Assembly: GCA_025997675.1 (NCBI GenBank) | Contig: BNUX01000050.1 | Span: forward strand, 1-20,716 | Length of the DNA: 20,716 nt | Direction: 5' to 3' | DNA from: Spirochaetia bacterium | GTDB taxonomy: Bacteria; Spirochaetota; Spirochaetia; Treponematales; Breznakiellaceae | In this document: positions 6,642 through 12,814 of the stretch, in pieces | Layout of the letters: the number at the start of each line of letters is the position of its first letter | Position numbering within the stretch: position 1 is the first letter of the stretch | Position numbers and translations under genes: made by a program | The notes under the pieces: model-generated | What the model was told of the DNA's origin: nothing | What the model saw: only the letters and a program-made list of their open reading frames with translations | Databases searched by the model: none

Positions 6642-6911
6642 TTATCCTCTCTTGGTTTTGGTTTTTTTCGTGTACGCCTGGCCCCTCGGCTCGATGTGCG
6701 TCACGAGAATATGATCGTCCACAAATTTGAATAAGGCCCTGTAGCTCCCTACCTTCAGCCGCAATACTCCGGGGTTGCCTTCATACGGCCTTATGTCCCC
6801 CTCCGGCGGTTCTTTTTCCAGATCGTCAAAAGCCGCATCGAAGCGATCCCGGTCGGCTGGCTGTAAGCGGTTCAAGTATTTGTCAGCGGAACGGTGTAAC
6901 AGGACTTGCAC
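6642..6911 (-). CDS. RelE/ParE-superfamily toxin
   Basis: An 89-residue basic protein with the RelE/ParE pattern: an N-terminal strand (MQVLLHRSADKYL), two helices (RLQPADRDRFDAAFDDLEK), then the beta-sheet signature GVLRLKVGSYRALFKFVDDHILVTHI and a Lys/Arg-rich end. Members are ribosome-dependent mRNases or gyrase poisons; which applies cannot be decided from sequence. The start is GTG at 6909-6911, supported by GGGGAGG about nine bases upstream. It is first in the block of four toxin/antitoxin-like genes. A TATACT hexamer at 6948-6943 (minus strand), inside the near-palindromic AAAGTATACACT, may be the promoter or autoregulatory site, but no convincing -35 is visible. Confidence 0.85.
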   Translation of the reverse strand: MQVLLHRSADKYLNRLQPADRDRFDAAFDDLEKEPPEGDIRPYEGNPGVLRLKVGSYRALFKFVDDHILVTHIEPRGQAYTKKTKTKRG

Positions 6912-6953
6912 GGCTATATTTCCTCCCCGGTATCGTTCATAAAGTATACACTA

Positions 6954-7208
6954 TTAGCGTATTTCATAATCTAATATATTTTTCAGTGTTAACGGCTGTT
7001 TGAATGTACTACCAGAAGTTAATATAACTCCTTCATAATAATTCTCTGTATAGCATTGTGACCTTGCCGTATCTAAATCATTTGTAGGGTTAGGGCCTGT
7101 AAAAACCAATATAGATTTACCATCTAAAAAAATCCCAGAAACATTGTCTTTTCCCAGGGTGAAATGGGCTATCGCTTTTTCGCCAACTCTACAATATGCT
7201 TCAATCAT
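6954..7208 (-). CDS. Hypothetical protein
   Basis: An 84-residue protein with a good ribosome binding site (AAAGGAG) before its ATG. It is predicted beta-rich (AIAHFTLGKDNVSGIFLDGKS, ILVFTGPNP) with no signal peptide or membrane segment, and I recognise no family. It is more AT-rich than its neighbours. It lies between the repressor (22 bp upstream) and the toxin gene (42 bp downstream), so it is probably co-transcribed with the repressor. Accessory or superinfection-type functions are common at this position in temperate elements, but nothing in the sequence proves this. Confidence 0.65.
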   Translation of the reverse strand: MIEAYCRVGEKAIAHFTLGKDNVSGIFLDGKSILVFTGPNPTNDLDTARSQCYTENYYEGVILTSGSTFKQPLTLKNILDYEIR

Positions 7209-7230
7209 AGTAACTCCTTTACCGCCCCCG

Positions 7231-7449
7231 CTACTTTTTAGGGGCCGGGTCTGTGGTAACTTCGTATATATCGCCGGGCTGACATAAGAAATACCGGCAC
7301 AACTTCTCGATCATTTCCCCGGAAACACTCTCACCCTTTGAAAGCTTCGCCAATGTTGCTGAGCTTAAACCAACTGCCCCTATCAAATCAGTTTTTTTCA
7401 TCCCCTTATCAAGTAACAGCTTAAAAAGCTTGGTATAACTAAACCCCAT
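7231..7449 (-). CDS. Cro/CI-type HTH repressor (XRE family)
   Basis: A 72-residue single-domain regulator. The helix-turn-helix spans about residues 18-45 (KKTDLIGAVGLSSATLAKLS), followed by GESVSGEMIEKLCRYFLCQPGDIYE, a typical short XRE ending in which the number of helices and the CQPGDI motif match small phage and plasmid regulators. The ATG at 7449 has AAGGGGA upstream. It is transcribed leftwards from the promoter at 7480-7508, whose -10 region is overlapped by a palindromic operator; a second similar operator overlies the start of the opposing rightward transcript. It is therefore the likely master regulator of the element and probably represses itself. There is no peptidase domain, so induction would not follow the LexA-like self-cleavage route. 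Confidence 0.85.
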   Translation of the reverse strand: MGFSYTKLFKLLLDKGMKKTDLIGAVGLSSATLAKLSKGESVSGEMIEKLCRYFLCQPGDIYEVTTDPAPKK

Positions 7450-7479
7450 AGAATCCCCTTGCTTTTAGTATCGCCTATT

Positions 7480-7508
7480 ATTTTACAAATGTAAACAAAA
7501 AAAGTCAA
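7480..7508 (-). promoter_or_regulatory. Leftward promoter of the repressor operon
   Basis: On the minus strand TTGACT (7508-7503), a 17-bp spacer and TAAAAT (7485-7480) lie 31 bp upstream of the repressor start codon. Hexamers match the sigma-70 consensus at five of six positions each. Confidence 0.75.
7482..7495. promoter_or_regulatory. Operator 1 for the repressor (palindrome)
   Basis: TTTACAAATGTAAA is a perfect dyad of TTTAC/GTAAA half-sites around a 4-bp centre. It overlaps the spacer and -10 of the leftward promoter, where binding would block repressor expression. Its near-copy at 7578-7591 supports a specific role. Confidence 0.65.
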
Positions 7509-7545
7509 TATCTAAAAAAAATATTCATAAAACTGAAAAAACCTA

Positions 7546-7574
7546 TTGACAATTCTTTTAGATATGTGAATAAT
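7546..7574 (+). promoter_or_regulatory. Rightward promoter of the HIRAN operon
   Basis: A perfect TTGACA (7546-7551), 17-bp spacer and AATAAT (7569-7574) lie 35 bp before the start codon at 7610. This is the strongest promoter match I find in the window. An inverted pair ATCTAAAA (from 7510) and TTTTAGAT (7556-7563) also brackets it. Confidence 0.8.
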
Positions 7575-7577
7575 ATA

Positions 7578-7591
7578 TTTAGAAACGTAAA
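7578..7591. promoter_or_regulatory. Operator 2 for the repressor (palindrome)
   Basis: TTTAGAAACGTAAA matches operator 1 at 12 of 14 positions and keeps the TTTA/TAAA ends. It starts four bases past the -10 of the rightward promoter and covers the expected transcription start, a position suited to repression. Confidence 0.6.
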
Positions 7592-7609
7592 ATAAAGGAG
7601 AAAAGAACC

Positions 7610-8038
7610 ATGACCAACGAAATGAAAAGCAAAGTGATGACCCTGGGTAATAGGCTCGCCCCAAAAGTCGGGAATCGCCACGAGGCCTTTGTGGAAGCCT
7701 GGGCTATCGTCAAGGCCCAGGGCCTCACCCTACCGGTCCGGGGCGTTACCCAGGGAACCCGGCAGGAAGCCCTCCGCCGCCTAGCTTCGTACAGCGCCGG
7801 GCAGGTCAAGGCTTTTATCGTGCCGGAACCGAAAAACCCCGCAGACCCTGCGGCCCTGGCCGTGATGGTCATGGTCAACGGGGGCCGGGGTATCTACCGC
7901 CTGGGCTACGTGCCCCGGAACCAGACCGCCGCCGTCAAAGCCCTGGGGCAGAAAACGGTAGCCCTCCGGGTAGTGTCCGGGACGTGGGGCTACACCCACA
8001 AAACGACCTTTGGCGCCCGGCTGGTGCTGGCTGTTTAA
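7610..8038 (+). CDS. HIRAN-domain protein
   Basis: A 142-residue protein, first gene of the rightward operon, with AAGGAG nine bases before the ATG. Residues about 1-40 are helical. Residues about 41-140 match the HIRAN domain: an opening strand VRGVTQGTRQEALRRL, the core PEPKNPADPAALAVMVMV with the diagnostic NPxDPxA pattern, GYVPRNQTAAV, and a closing GARLVLAV strand. In eukaryotic HLTF/Rad5 proteins HIRAN binds 3' ends of single-stranded DNA; in bacteria and phages it occurs alone and probably recognises damaged or stalled DNA ends. Here it stands alone and is the gene under the strongest promoter of the element, so it may act early in replication or DNA protection. Domain call is firm; role is inferred. 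Confidence 0.8.
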   Translation: MTNEMKSKVMTLGNRLAPKVGNRHEAFVEAWAIVKAQGLTLPVRGVTQGTRQEALRRLASYSAGQVKAFIVPEPKNPADPAALAVMVMVNGGRGIYRLGYVPRNQTAAVKALGQKTVALRVVSGTWGYTHKTTFGARLVLAV

Positions 8039-8090
8039 GGAATATCGGGGACGCTCTGGCATCCCCTGAAACAAACAAATGGGGGGAAAC

Positions 8091-8198
8091 ATGAGGGGAT
8101 TGATTTACAGATTAGCGGTAACCATGAAAGACGCCGGGGAGACGTACCGGCTGCCGGTGCTTATCCGCATGGGGCTTGCGTTTAAAGCGCGGCTATAA
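8091..8198 (+). CDS. Small protein, 35 residues
   Basis: An ATG at 8091 after GGGGGGAAAC opens a 35-residue frame (MRGLIYRLAVTMKDAGETYR ...). The following gene uses almost the same leader (GGGGGGAAGT), which supports translation of both. The product is basic with a short amphipathic N-terminal segment; no family is recognised. It could be a real phage-type small protein or a leader peptide. Confidence 0.45.
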   Translation: MRGLIYRLAVTMKDAGETYRLPVLIRMGLAFKARL

Positions 8199-8212
8199 AC
8201 AAGGGGGGAAGT

Positions 8213-8386
8213 ATGAATATTCCGGAATACAAGGTAGCTCGTGCCGTTGGATTACTGCGGAGCCTGGATTACACCATCCAACAAGAAGATGATAGTCGTC
8301 ATAAGCGGGGGATCATCGGGGAAGTCCTGGACATCCTGGACCCGGTAAAGCCGGGGGGTGACGAAATGGAAGAGGTGATTTTTTAA
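8213..8386 (+). CDS. Small hypothetical protein, 57 residues
   Basis: ATG at 8213 follows GGGGGG at 8203-8208 and lies 14 bp after the stop codon of the preceding small frame. The product is acidic and mostly helical (YKVARAVGLLRSLDYTIQQE ... GIIGEVLDILDP), with no family I recognise. Tight spacing within the rightward operon and the good ribosome binding site are the main evidence. Confidence 0.6.
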   Translation: MNIPEYKVARAVGLLRSLDYTIQQEDDSRHKRGIIGEVLDILDPVKPGGDEMEEVIF

Positions 8387-8587
8387 CTAACGGGGGCTAT
8401 ATGGCTTCCCGGAACCATGAGAGATGAGGAGGTGAACCGTAAAAAACAACCAGGGGGATATAGGGCCGGGGATTGCCGCCATGCGATTCGACCTTGCCTT
8501 GTATCCTCTTTTTTGGAACCAGTCCGGGGCTGTATGGCTCCCGGGAATACATACCCACCGGGGGAAACCCGGTAAAGGTGGCTATTT
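8387..8587. other. 200-bp gap with an imperfect direct repeat
   Basis: No convincing gene: short plus-strand frames begin at 8417 and 8480 but lack good ribosome binding sites. An imperfect repeat of about 24 bp occurs at 8391-8414 and 8524-8547 (both with GGCT-x-TATGGCT and CCCGG), 133 bp apart. Confidence 0.35.
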
Positions 8588-8833
8588 ATGCCTGACATCA
8601 GAACCGAATACGCCCAGGAAGATTTTGACAGAATGTGCGTAAAACTACACATCGTTCAAGACTTTGTAGAATTGCTTGTTTCCGCTGGGTTTGATGACCA
8701 GAAGAAAAAAGAAATTTCCCTACTCTCAATAGCGGAAATCATCAAAGTGTTTGTTGATCCGGTAGAGGAATTTCTTTCATGGGCCTACACCTATGCGGAA
8801 ATCCCCGGAGAAAAGGAGGCGACCCATGTATAA
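8588..8833 (+). CDS. Small acidic helical protein (first of a tandem family)
   Basis: An 81-residue acidic protein beginning after AAAGGTGG. It is predicted all-helical and ends in IIKVFVDPVEEFLSWAYTY, which resembles IMEVLAAPLEDLLFSAQAI in the next gene, suggesting divergence from a common ancestor. No known family. Its last codons overlap the start of the next gene by 8 bp, so the two are translationally coupled. Confidence 0.7.
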   Translation: MPDIRTEYAQEDFDRMCVKLHIVQDFVELLVSAGFDDQKKKEISLLSIAEIIKVFVDPVEEFLSWAYTYAEIPGEKEATHV

Positions 8834-9113
8834 ACCTATAAAGGCTATTTTGTCCCGACAGGAATCGAAAGAAATAGGGATGAGGGATTTTACAACCGAT
8901 GACACGCAAAATTTGGGCTATTGCGCCTCCGGTATTAGGGCAATATCTCACGCCCTTTGGTTCTATGCAGAATATACCTCCGATGAAAGCCTAGAATTTA
9001 CGTCAACCGTTAAAGACTGCTGTCACATCATGGAAGTATTGGCGGCCCCTCTGGAGGATCTTCTTTTTAGCGCCCAAGCAATAAAGGAGCCGGAAAAAGG
9101 GGGCACGGAATGA
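8826..9113 (+). CDS. Small acidic helical protein (second of a tandem family)
   Basis: A 95-residue protein. I chose the ATG at 8826 because AAAAGGAGG lies about seven bases upstream; an upstream in-frame ATG at 8793 has no such site. It resembles its upstream neighbour in the C-terminal helices. Two cysteines (DCCHIMEV) are present but no metal site is evident. It overlaps the next gene by 4 bp (ATGA). Function unknown. Confidence 0.7.
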   Translation: MYKPIKAILSRQESKEIGMRDFTTDDTQNLGYCASGIRAISHALWFYAEYTSDESLEFTSTVKDCCHIMEVLAAPLEDLLFSAQAIKEPEKGGTE

Positions 9114-9346
9114 AAGATGAAATGATGCTTTATACAGACCCGGACGAGGTTATAGCCGAGGTAGATACATGGGCTTGGCTGGTGGGCAATCTCCCCAATG
9201 AAAACCAAGTTTGTGATGATAATGTCTATGGCTTGTATTTGATCGGAAACATGATCGCACAAAACGTAAAAACCGCTATCAAAGATTTACGGAAAGAAAT
9301 CAACACATTGCGGGATACAAAGGGGGCAATCAATGAAAACACCTAA
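9110..9346 (+). CDS. Small acidic helical protein (third in the cluster)
   Basis: A 78-residue acidic protein whose ATG overlaps the previous stop codon (ATGA), with a purine-rich AAAAAGGGGG upstream. It contains helices VYGLYLIGNMIAQNVKTAIK and a coiled-coil-like end (DLRKEINTLRD). It may be distantly related to the two upstream proteins, though the similarity is weaker. No family recognised. It overlaps the next gene by 14 bp. Confidence 0.7.
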   Translation: MKDEMMLYTDPDEVIAEVDTWAWLVGNLPNENQVCDDNVYGLYLIGNMIAQNVKTAIKDLRKEINTLRDTKGAINENT

Positions 9347-9632
9347 GCAAAAAAGAATCCCCGTCAATGTTTCTTTGCCGGTAGATTTTTATATGCACCT
9401 TGAAGAGATATGGCGGGACCGCTGGAACAAAGGCCATACAATGCTCAGGCTCCGGGAGTTTATCGGGGAAATGATCGGGGAGGGCTTTCAAGTATGGGAA
9501 TCAAAGAACCTTCCCCAAGCCCCGGAGGAGGAACCACCGGAAAAAACCGGCCCGGCTCTGGCAGATAATGAAGTATGGGACTTCCCCCGAAATAACCGGC
9601 GGCCCCTGCTGCGGTTTGGGGGTGAGCAATGA
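9333..9632 (+). CDS. Ribbon-helix-helix-like DNA-binding protein
   Basis: A 99-residue protein. Residues 8-50 have the RHH layout: a short basic strand (KRIPVNVSLP), a helix (VDFYMHLEEIWRDRWNK) and a second helix (RLREFIGEMIGEGFQVW). The C-terminal half is Pro/Glu-rich and probably disordered (APEEEPPEKTGPA). RHH proteins bind DNA as dimers and often regulate phage or plasmid genes. It overlaps its neighbours at both ends, so it belongs to the coupled rightward operon. The fold assignment is from pattern only; another small helical fold is possible. Confidence 0.6.
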   Translation: MKTPKQKRIPVNVSLPVDFYMHLEEIWRDRWNKGHTMLRLREFIGEMIGEGFQVWESKNLPQAPEEEPPEKTGPALADNEVWDFPRNNRRPLLRFGGEQ

Positions 9633-9799
9633 TCCACATCGGCGCCATTCATATGAAACTGGAAACGGCCAAGGCAGAGGTGATCGCCCTGGCTGATCTG
9701 CTGGATCATCTCCCTGCGTCCGGGGCAATGGAAAAGCAGACCCCTGCAGGGCTCTCCCGGCTTGCCTGGCACATCGCAAAGGACATTGAAGCGGTATAG
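9629..9799 (+). CDS. Small hypothetical protein, 56 residues
   Basis: ATG at 9629 overlaps the preceding stop codon in ATGA, and GGGGGTGAG supplies the ribosome binding site. The product is helical (MKLETAKAEVIALADLLDHL ... LSRLAWHIAKDIEAV) with no recognised family. The strict start-stop coupling is the main evidence that it is real. Confidence 0.65.
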   Translation: MIHIGAIHMKLETAKAEVIALADLLDHLPASGAMEKQTPAGLSRLAWHIAKDIEAV

Positions 9800-9825
9800 C
9801 GCGAGATTGAGGAAGGGGGTACGCG

Positions 9826-10215
9826 ATGAGCCAGGAAGATGGGTACAAAAAACTTTTAACGCTCAAAGAGGTCGCGCAGATCCTCAATGTGTCTACCCAA
9901 TGGATGTACCGGCATATAAAAACCGGAACACTACCGATTGACCGTATCCGTGTAGGAAAAGAGTTCCGTTTTAGTCCTGCCGCCATTGACCAATTTCTCC
10001 ATCAAAACAGTATCGCAGCCGGGGAAGATTACGAAACAAAGAGGCTCCTGGCAAAGAGACAACAGAAGAAGGAGGGGGTAACCGAACTGAAAAGCCTGTT
10101 CAAAGAATGGGATGATGTCATGGGGCCGCCGCCTCCTGGAGCGTTTAACTTCTTACCCAAAGCCCGAAACGTAACCGCCAAAGTTACGGAAGCCCCGGAG
10201 GACTGGCCGGAATGA
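9826..10215 (+). CDS. Excisionase-family HTH protein (HTH_17/MerR-like)
   Basis: A 129-residue protein. Residues 10-57 are a winged HTH of the excisionase/DNA-binding family: LLTLKEVAQILNVSTQWMYR, HIKTGTLPIDRIRVGKEFRF, SPAAIDQFL. The second half is charged and Pro-rich (KRLLAKRQQKKEG, GPPPPGAF) without a clear fold. Such proteins act as excisionases, transcription regulators or DNA-recognition subunits. This element also has a smaller HTH_17 protein near the integrase (14038-14238), so which of the two serves as directionality factor is open. GGAAGG lies upstream, and the gene overlaps the HU-like gene by 4 bp. Confidence 0.8.
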   Translation: MSQEDGYKKLLTLKEVAQILNVSTQWMYRHIKTGTLPIDRIRVGKEFRFSPAAIDQFLHQNSIAAGEDYETKRLLAKRQQKKEGVTELKSLFKEWDDVMGPPPPGAFNFLPKARNVTAKVTEAPEDWPE

Positions 10216-10520
10216 AAACAAAATTCACCAGGTCCGACTTATGGAAAATCCTCCAGGACGCCGGCATGGATCATCCTCAGGCTGCGGCACTAACCAACCA
10301 GGTGATCGCCGCTCTGGCCGCCGCAATCGAGGCCGGGCAAGTGATTGAACTGCGGGGCCTGGGAACCTTCGAGCCGAGGGAGCGCCGGCCGTACCACAGC
10401 CATAACCCCCGGAGCATGGCGCCGGTAAACGTACCCGCCCGGCGTACCGTATTCTTTAAGCCCTGCGCTGCACTAAAGGCGGCCATGAACCGCCGCGGGG
10501 GAATCGGTGATTCACCGTAG
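10212..10520 (+). CDS. HU/IHF-family DNA-binding protein
   Basis: A 102-residue protein with the HU fold: N-terminal helices (FTRSDLWKILQDAGMDHPQA, LTNQVIAALAAAIEAGQVIE), the GLGTFEPRERR turn, a beta-arm HNPRSMAPVNVPARRTVFFKP equivalent to the DNA-bending arm of HU/IHF, and the closing helix (ALKAAM). It differs from chromosomal HU in the arm, where the usual NPxTGexixI is NPRSMAPVNV. It would bend DNA, for example during integration, excision, replication or packaging of the element. Start overlaps the previous stop (ATGA). It is the last gene of the rightward operon; a perfect CGGTGA/TCACCG palindrome lies at its very end (10505-10517). Confidence 0.85.
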   Translation: MKTKFTRSDLWKILQDAGMDHPQAAALTNQVIAALAAAIEAGQVIELRGLGTFEPRERRPYHSHNPRSMAPVNVPARRTVFFKPCAALKAAMNRRGGIGDSP

Positions 10521-10598
10521 AATCCTCGCTATTGCGTTATAGCGGCCCGTGGTTGCGTCCGTTTGTCCTTGGTAGAGGAAACCCCTATATCCGTTCTT
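10521..10598. other. Convergent gene boundary with a short hairpin
   Basis: CGCTAT-TGCGTT-ATAGCG (10527-10544) is a perfect 6-bp stem just after the HU-like gene. There is no T-run on either strand, so it is at most a weak terminator between the converging operons. Confidence 0.35.
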
Positions 10599-10784
10599 TC
10601 AGCCATCTAATTTGCCCTCCTTGCACATGGTGAAACTTTTCCGGCAATAACACGGTAAGGATGGTCTACCAGGACGTTTCCGGGGCTTCCTGGAGGGGCT
10701 TACACGGAGACAGGCCTCTTCCTTTGCCAGGAATTCCCGGTAGAGGCCGGCCGCCTTTTCCCGGGCTAAGACTACAGTACCCAT
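10599..10784 (-). CDS. Possible small basic protein downstream of the large terminase
   Basis: An ATG at 10784 opens a 61-residue frame overlapping the end of the terminase gene by 13 bp. The product is basic, with an N-terminal helix (EKAAGLYREFLAKEEACL) and a Cys-containing end (CYCRKSFTMCKEG). A purine-rich AAGAAAA precedes the start. No family is recognised. The overlap and codon pattern make it plausible, but it could be a chance frame. Confidence 0.35.
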   Translation of the reverse strand: MGTVVLAREKAAGLYREFLAKEEACLRVSPSRKPRKRPGRPSLPCYCRKSFTMCKEGKLDG

Positions 10785-12004
10785 ACAGTTTTCTTCATAT
10801 CCAATTCCTCTACTGCATATCGACATGCGGCAATAGCATCATCCCTGAACTTTACCGGCTCATCAAGGGGATTGCCGTCCCGGTCCTCCCGCCATTTGTA
10901 CGTTGCTATTTCGCTCACCAATCCGGGGCAGGCTACCGGGTCCACATACCATATCCCCCGGTTTAGCTCCACTATTTGCGCCTTTACGCTGTCCGGCCCC
11001 TTCTTGGCGGCTATCATGGTATACCCGGCCTGCTGCCAGTCTTTTATAGACTTGGGTTCTGCACTATCGGCGATACACCGCTGCTTCTTGGAAAGGATCT
11101 GCCGGGCTTCATTCTCGGCGATGATTTCACTATTCACCATGTGCCGGACATAGAGCTCCCGAAATGAATATTTATCGCCGTCCTTGAGGCCGATCAGTTC
11201 TATGGCGTTACGGTGATTAAACCCGAAGTCCTGCCCGGCAATGACCTGATCAAATTGCTTCGGGGTATAAGGGCAAGCTTGATACACCACATTACGAAAT
11301 ACCAGATTGCCGATGCTTCCCCATTTGCCAAGGCAGTAAATTTCATAATAGGTCCTATCCTCATATTTCAGGGCTTCCAGTTCCTCCTTGTATTCAGGGT
11401 CAAGAAAACGGTTGTCCAGGTAAGTTGATTCATGCAGGGTTATTTTGTCCCGCTTCTCCCCGGGGTTATCGAAAAAGCGGCGTTTCATCCAATGGGTATT
11501 ACTGACAGGATTAAACAGCAGGGTTATTTGAAAGGGTACTTTTGATTGTCCCCGCAGCCGGAGATTCAGCTGGTTAAAATCCTGCTCGGTTATTTCGGTG
11601 GCTTCCTCGATTAGAACATCGGTAAGGGGCCCCCGCTCAAAGGTAATGGACTTCACCTTTTCAATATCATCCAGCCCCAAAAATTTGATCTGGTTCCCGT
11701 TGGTAGTACAGGTTACGGTTTGGTTGCTTTTGTTCTCCGTGAATAGCGGCCACAGGTTCCAATCGCTTATACATTGCCGTATTAGGGGGATACAGCTTAT
11801 TGAGAGCGTGCGGCCAACTTTCCGGACTATGGCGTAGTTGTGCCCCGGCTCCGCGATCATGCGGTATAGTACCCGGCGATGGGCGTCCATGCTTTTACTG
11901 CTCCCGGCGCCTCCTTTGCAGACAATGAAGCGGATCCGGTCAAACCATAAGGGATAAAACGCTTTGTTAACCCAGGCGGGGAGCGTTGAAAAGTCAACCG
12001 TCAT
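10772..12004 (-). CDS. Phage terminase large subunit (PBSX/Terminase_3 type)
   Basis: A 410-residue DNA-packaging motor. The ATPase has Walker A GGAGSSKS at 31-38, Walker B DVLIEE at 129-134 and the coupling motif FNPVS at 164-168. The C-terminal RNase H-like nuclease has Asp259 (GQDFGFNH), Asp313 (IADSAEP) and Asp388/389 (FRDDAIAACRYAVEEL), the expected catalytic acids. Length is normal and the gene appears intact. It translocates DNA into a procapsid and cuts it; this requires a portal and capsid, neither of which is encoded here, so the partner would have to be supplied by another phage if the gene works. It is coupled to the small subunit by a 4-bp overlap (ATGA). This is the clearest phage hallmark in the element. 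Confidence 0.95.
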   Translation of the reverse strand: MTVDFSTLPAWVNKAFYPLWFDRIRFIVCKGGAGSSKSMDAHRRVLYRMIAEPGHNYAIVRKVGRTLSISCIPLIRQCISDWNLWPLFTENKSNQTVTCTTNGNQIKFLGLDDIEKVKSITFERGPLTDVLIEEATEITEQDFNQLNLRLRGQSKVPFQITLLFNPVSNTHWMKRRFFDNPGEKRDKITLHESTYLDNRFLDPEYKEELEALKYEDRTYYEIYCLGKWGSIGNLVFRNVVYQACPYTPKQFDQVIAGQDFGFNHRNAIELIGLKDGDKYSFRELYVRHMVNSEIIAENEARQILSKKQRCIADSAEPKSIKDWQQAGYTMIAAKKGPDSVKAQIVELNRGIWYVDPVACPGLVSEIATYKWREDRDGNPLDEPVKFRDDAIAACRYAVEELDMKKTVWVL

Positions 12005-12339
12005 TCCGGAAAATCCGCTTCATCTAGAGCCGGAGGGGATCCGATGGATATATCCATGCTTCCCGTTATATTTGTGTCTATGCCTTGCCGGGGTAAACCA
12101 TCCAGATACGCTGCCACCAGCTTGATCGCCTGAATATCGCCGTTTGTGGCAAGCTCTAAAACTTTCTTGGCTATTGGACCGCGCAAGGCAAGTTCCTTGC
12201 CCTTCCCGTCTGGCTGTTCCTTCATCTGGTCCACTTCATAGCGCAGCGCATCGGCAAATGAGGATCCTTTTTTTGGCCTTCCCTTGCGGTTTATCTGGTG
12301 AGGCCTTTCTTTTAATCCGCCCTTCCCCGTAGGGTTCAT
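12001..12339 (-). CDS. Putative terminase small subunit (DUF5681-like)
   Basis: A 112-residue protein directly upstream of and overlapping the large terminase. Its N-terminus has the NRKGRPKKGSSFADALRYEV pattern of DUF5681-type proteins, which commonly precede phage large terminases; the middle (KKVLELATNGDIQAIKLVAA) is helical and suited to oligomer formation. Small subunits recognise the packaging site and regulate the motor. AAGGA lies before the ATG. No classical terminase HTH is evident, so the assignment rests on family resemblance and on position. Confidence 0.75.
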   Translation of the reverse strand: MNPTGKGGLKERPHQINRKGRPKKGSSFADALRYEVDQMKEQPDGKGKELALRGPIAKKVLELATNGDIQAIKLVAAYLDGLPRQGIDTNITGSMDISIGSPPALDEADFPE

Positions 12340-12399
12340 CTTGTATCCTTCTTGTTAAACAAGCTCATTTTGAATCGCTACTGTTAAAAGTCTGTCATG

Positions 12400-12783
12400 C
12401 TATTCATCCTCTGTCTTGAAGTCGGTTTTTTGCTGAATAATCGGCGGTGTGCTTGTCGGCTCCCATCGTTTGGCCTGGGCGTTATATCGACAATTCCACT
12501 CAGCCTCATCATCCGGCTCAGTCGGTACAAGTTCCCCGTTTATAACTTCGCTTCCCCGGCAATACCAGTCCCAGCCCTTTTCTTCTCCCTCGGTCTTCTT
12601 TAAGAAATCGGCGATGTTTTCCCGGTCCTCGTCGCTTAGGGTAGGCGGCGTTTCTTCCTGAATCCAGGTTTTAACGGCGATCAAAGTTTCCCGTTGCGTT
12701 CCCCTCGGCATTGTTCCGGCTATGGTTTCAAGTGCGGCTATTGCGGCCTCCCAGCTCGTACATGAAAGATCATTATTCGACAT
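12400..12783 (-). CDS. Hypothetical acidic protein
   Basis: A 127-residue protein with a strong ribosome binding site (GAGGAGG) before its ATG. It has a helical N-terminal half (WEAAIAALETIAGTMPRGTQ, TLIAVKTWIQEE) and a Trp-rich acidic C-terminal half (GWDWYCRGSEVINGELVP, EAEWNCRYNAQAKRWEP). No recognised family. It lies between the VRR-NUC nuclease and the terminase genes with short gaps, consistent with one transcript. Confidence 0.7.
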   Translation of the reverse strand: MSNNDLSCTSWEAAIAALETIAGTMPRGTQRETLIAVKTWIQEETPPTLSDEDRENIADFLKKTEGEEKGWDWYCRGSEVINGELVPTEPDDEAEWNCRYNAQAKRWEPTSTPPIIQQKTDFKTEDE

Positions 12784-12814
12784 CTTAATACCTCCTCAAA
12801 ATTATCTGAACGCC

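Noticed and set aside
6642..6911. HigB/HigA-type module with the 72-residue partner
   Set aside because: The toxin-first order fits, but the partner lacks the HTH domain that defines HigA.
9501..9986. Minus-strand frame of 161 codons
   Set aside because: It runs opposite to several small genes with good ribosome binding sites and start-stop coupling; no domain is recognisable.
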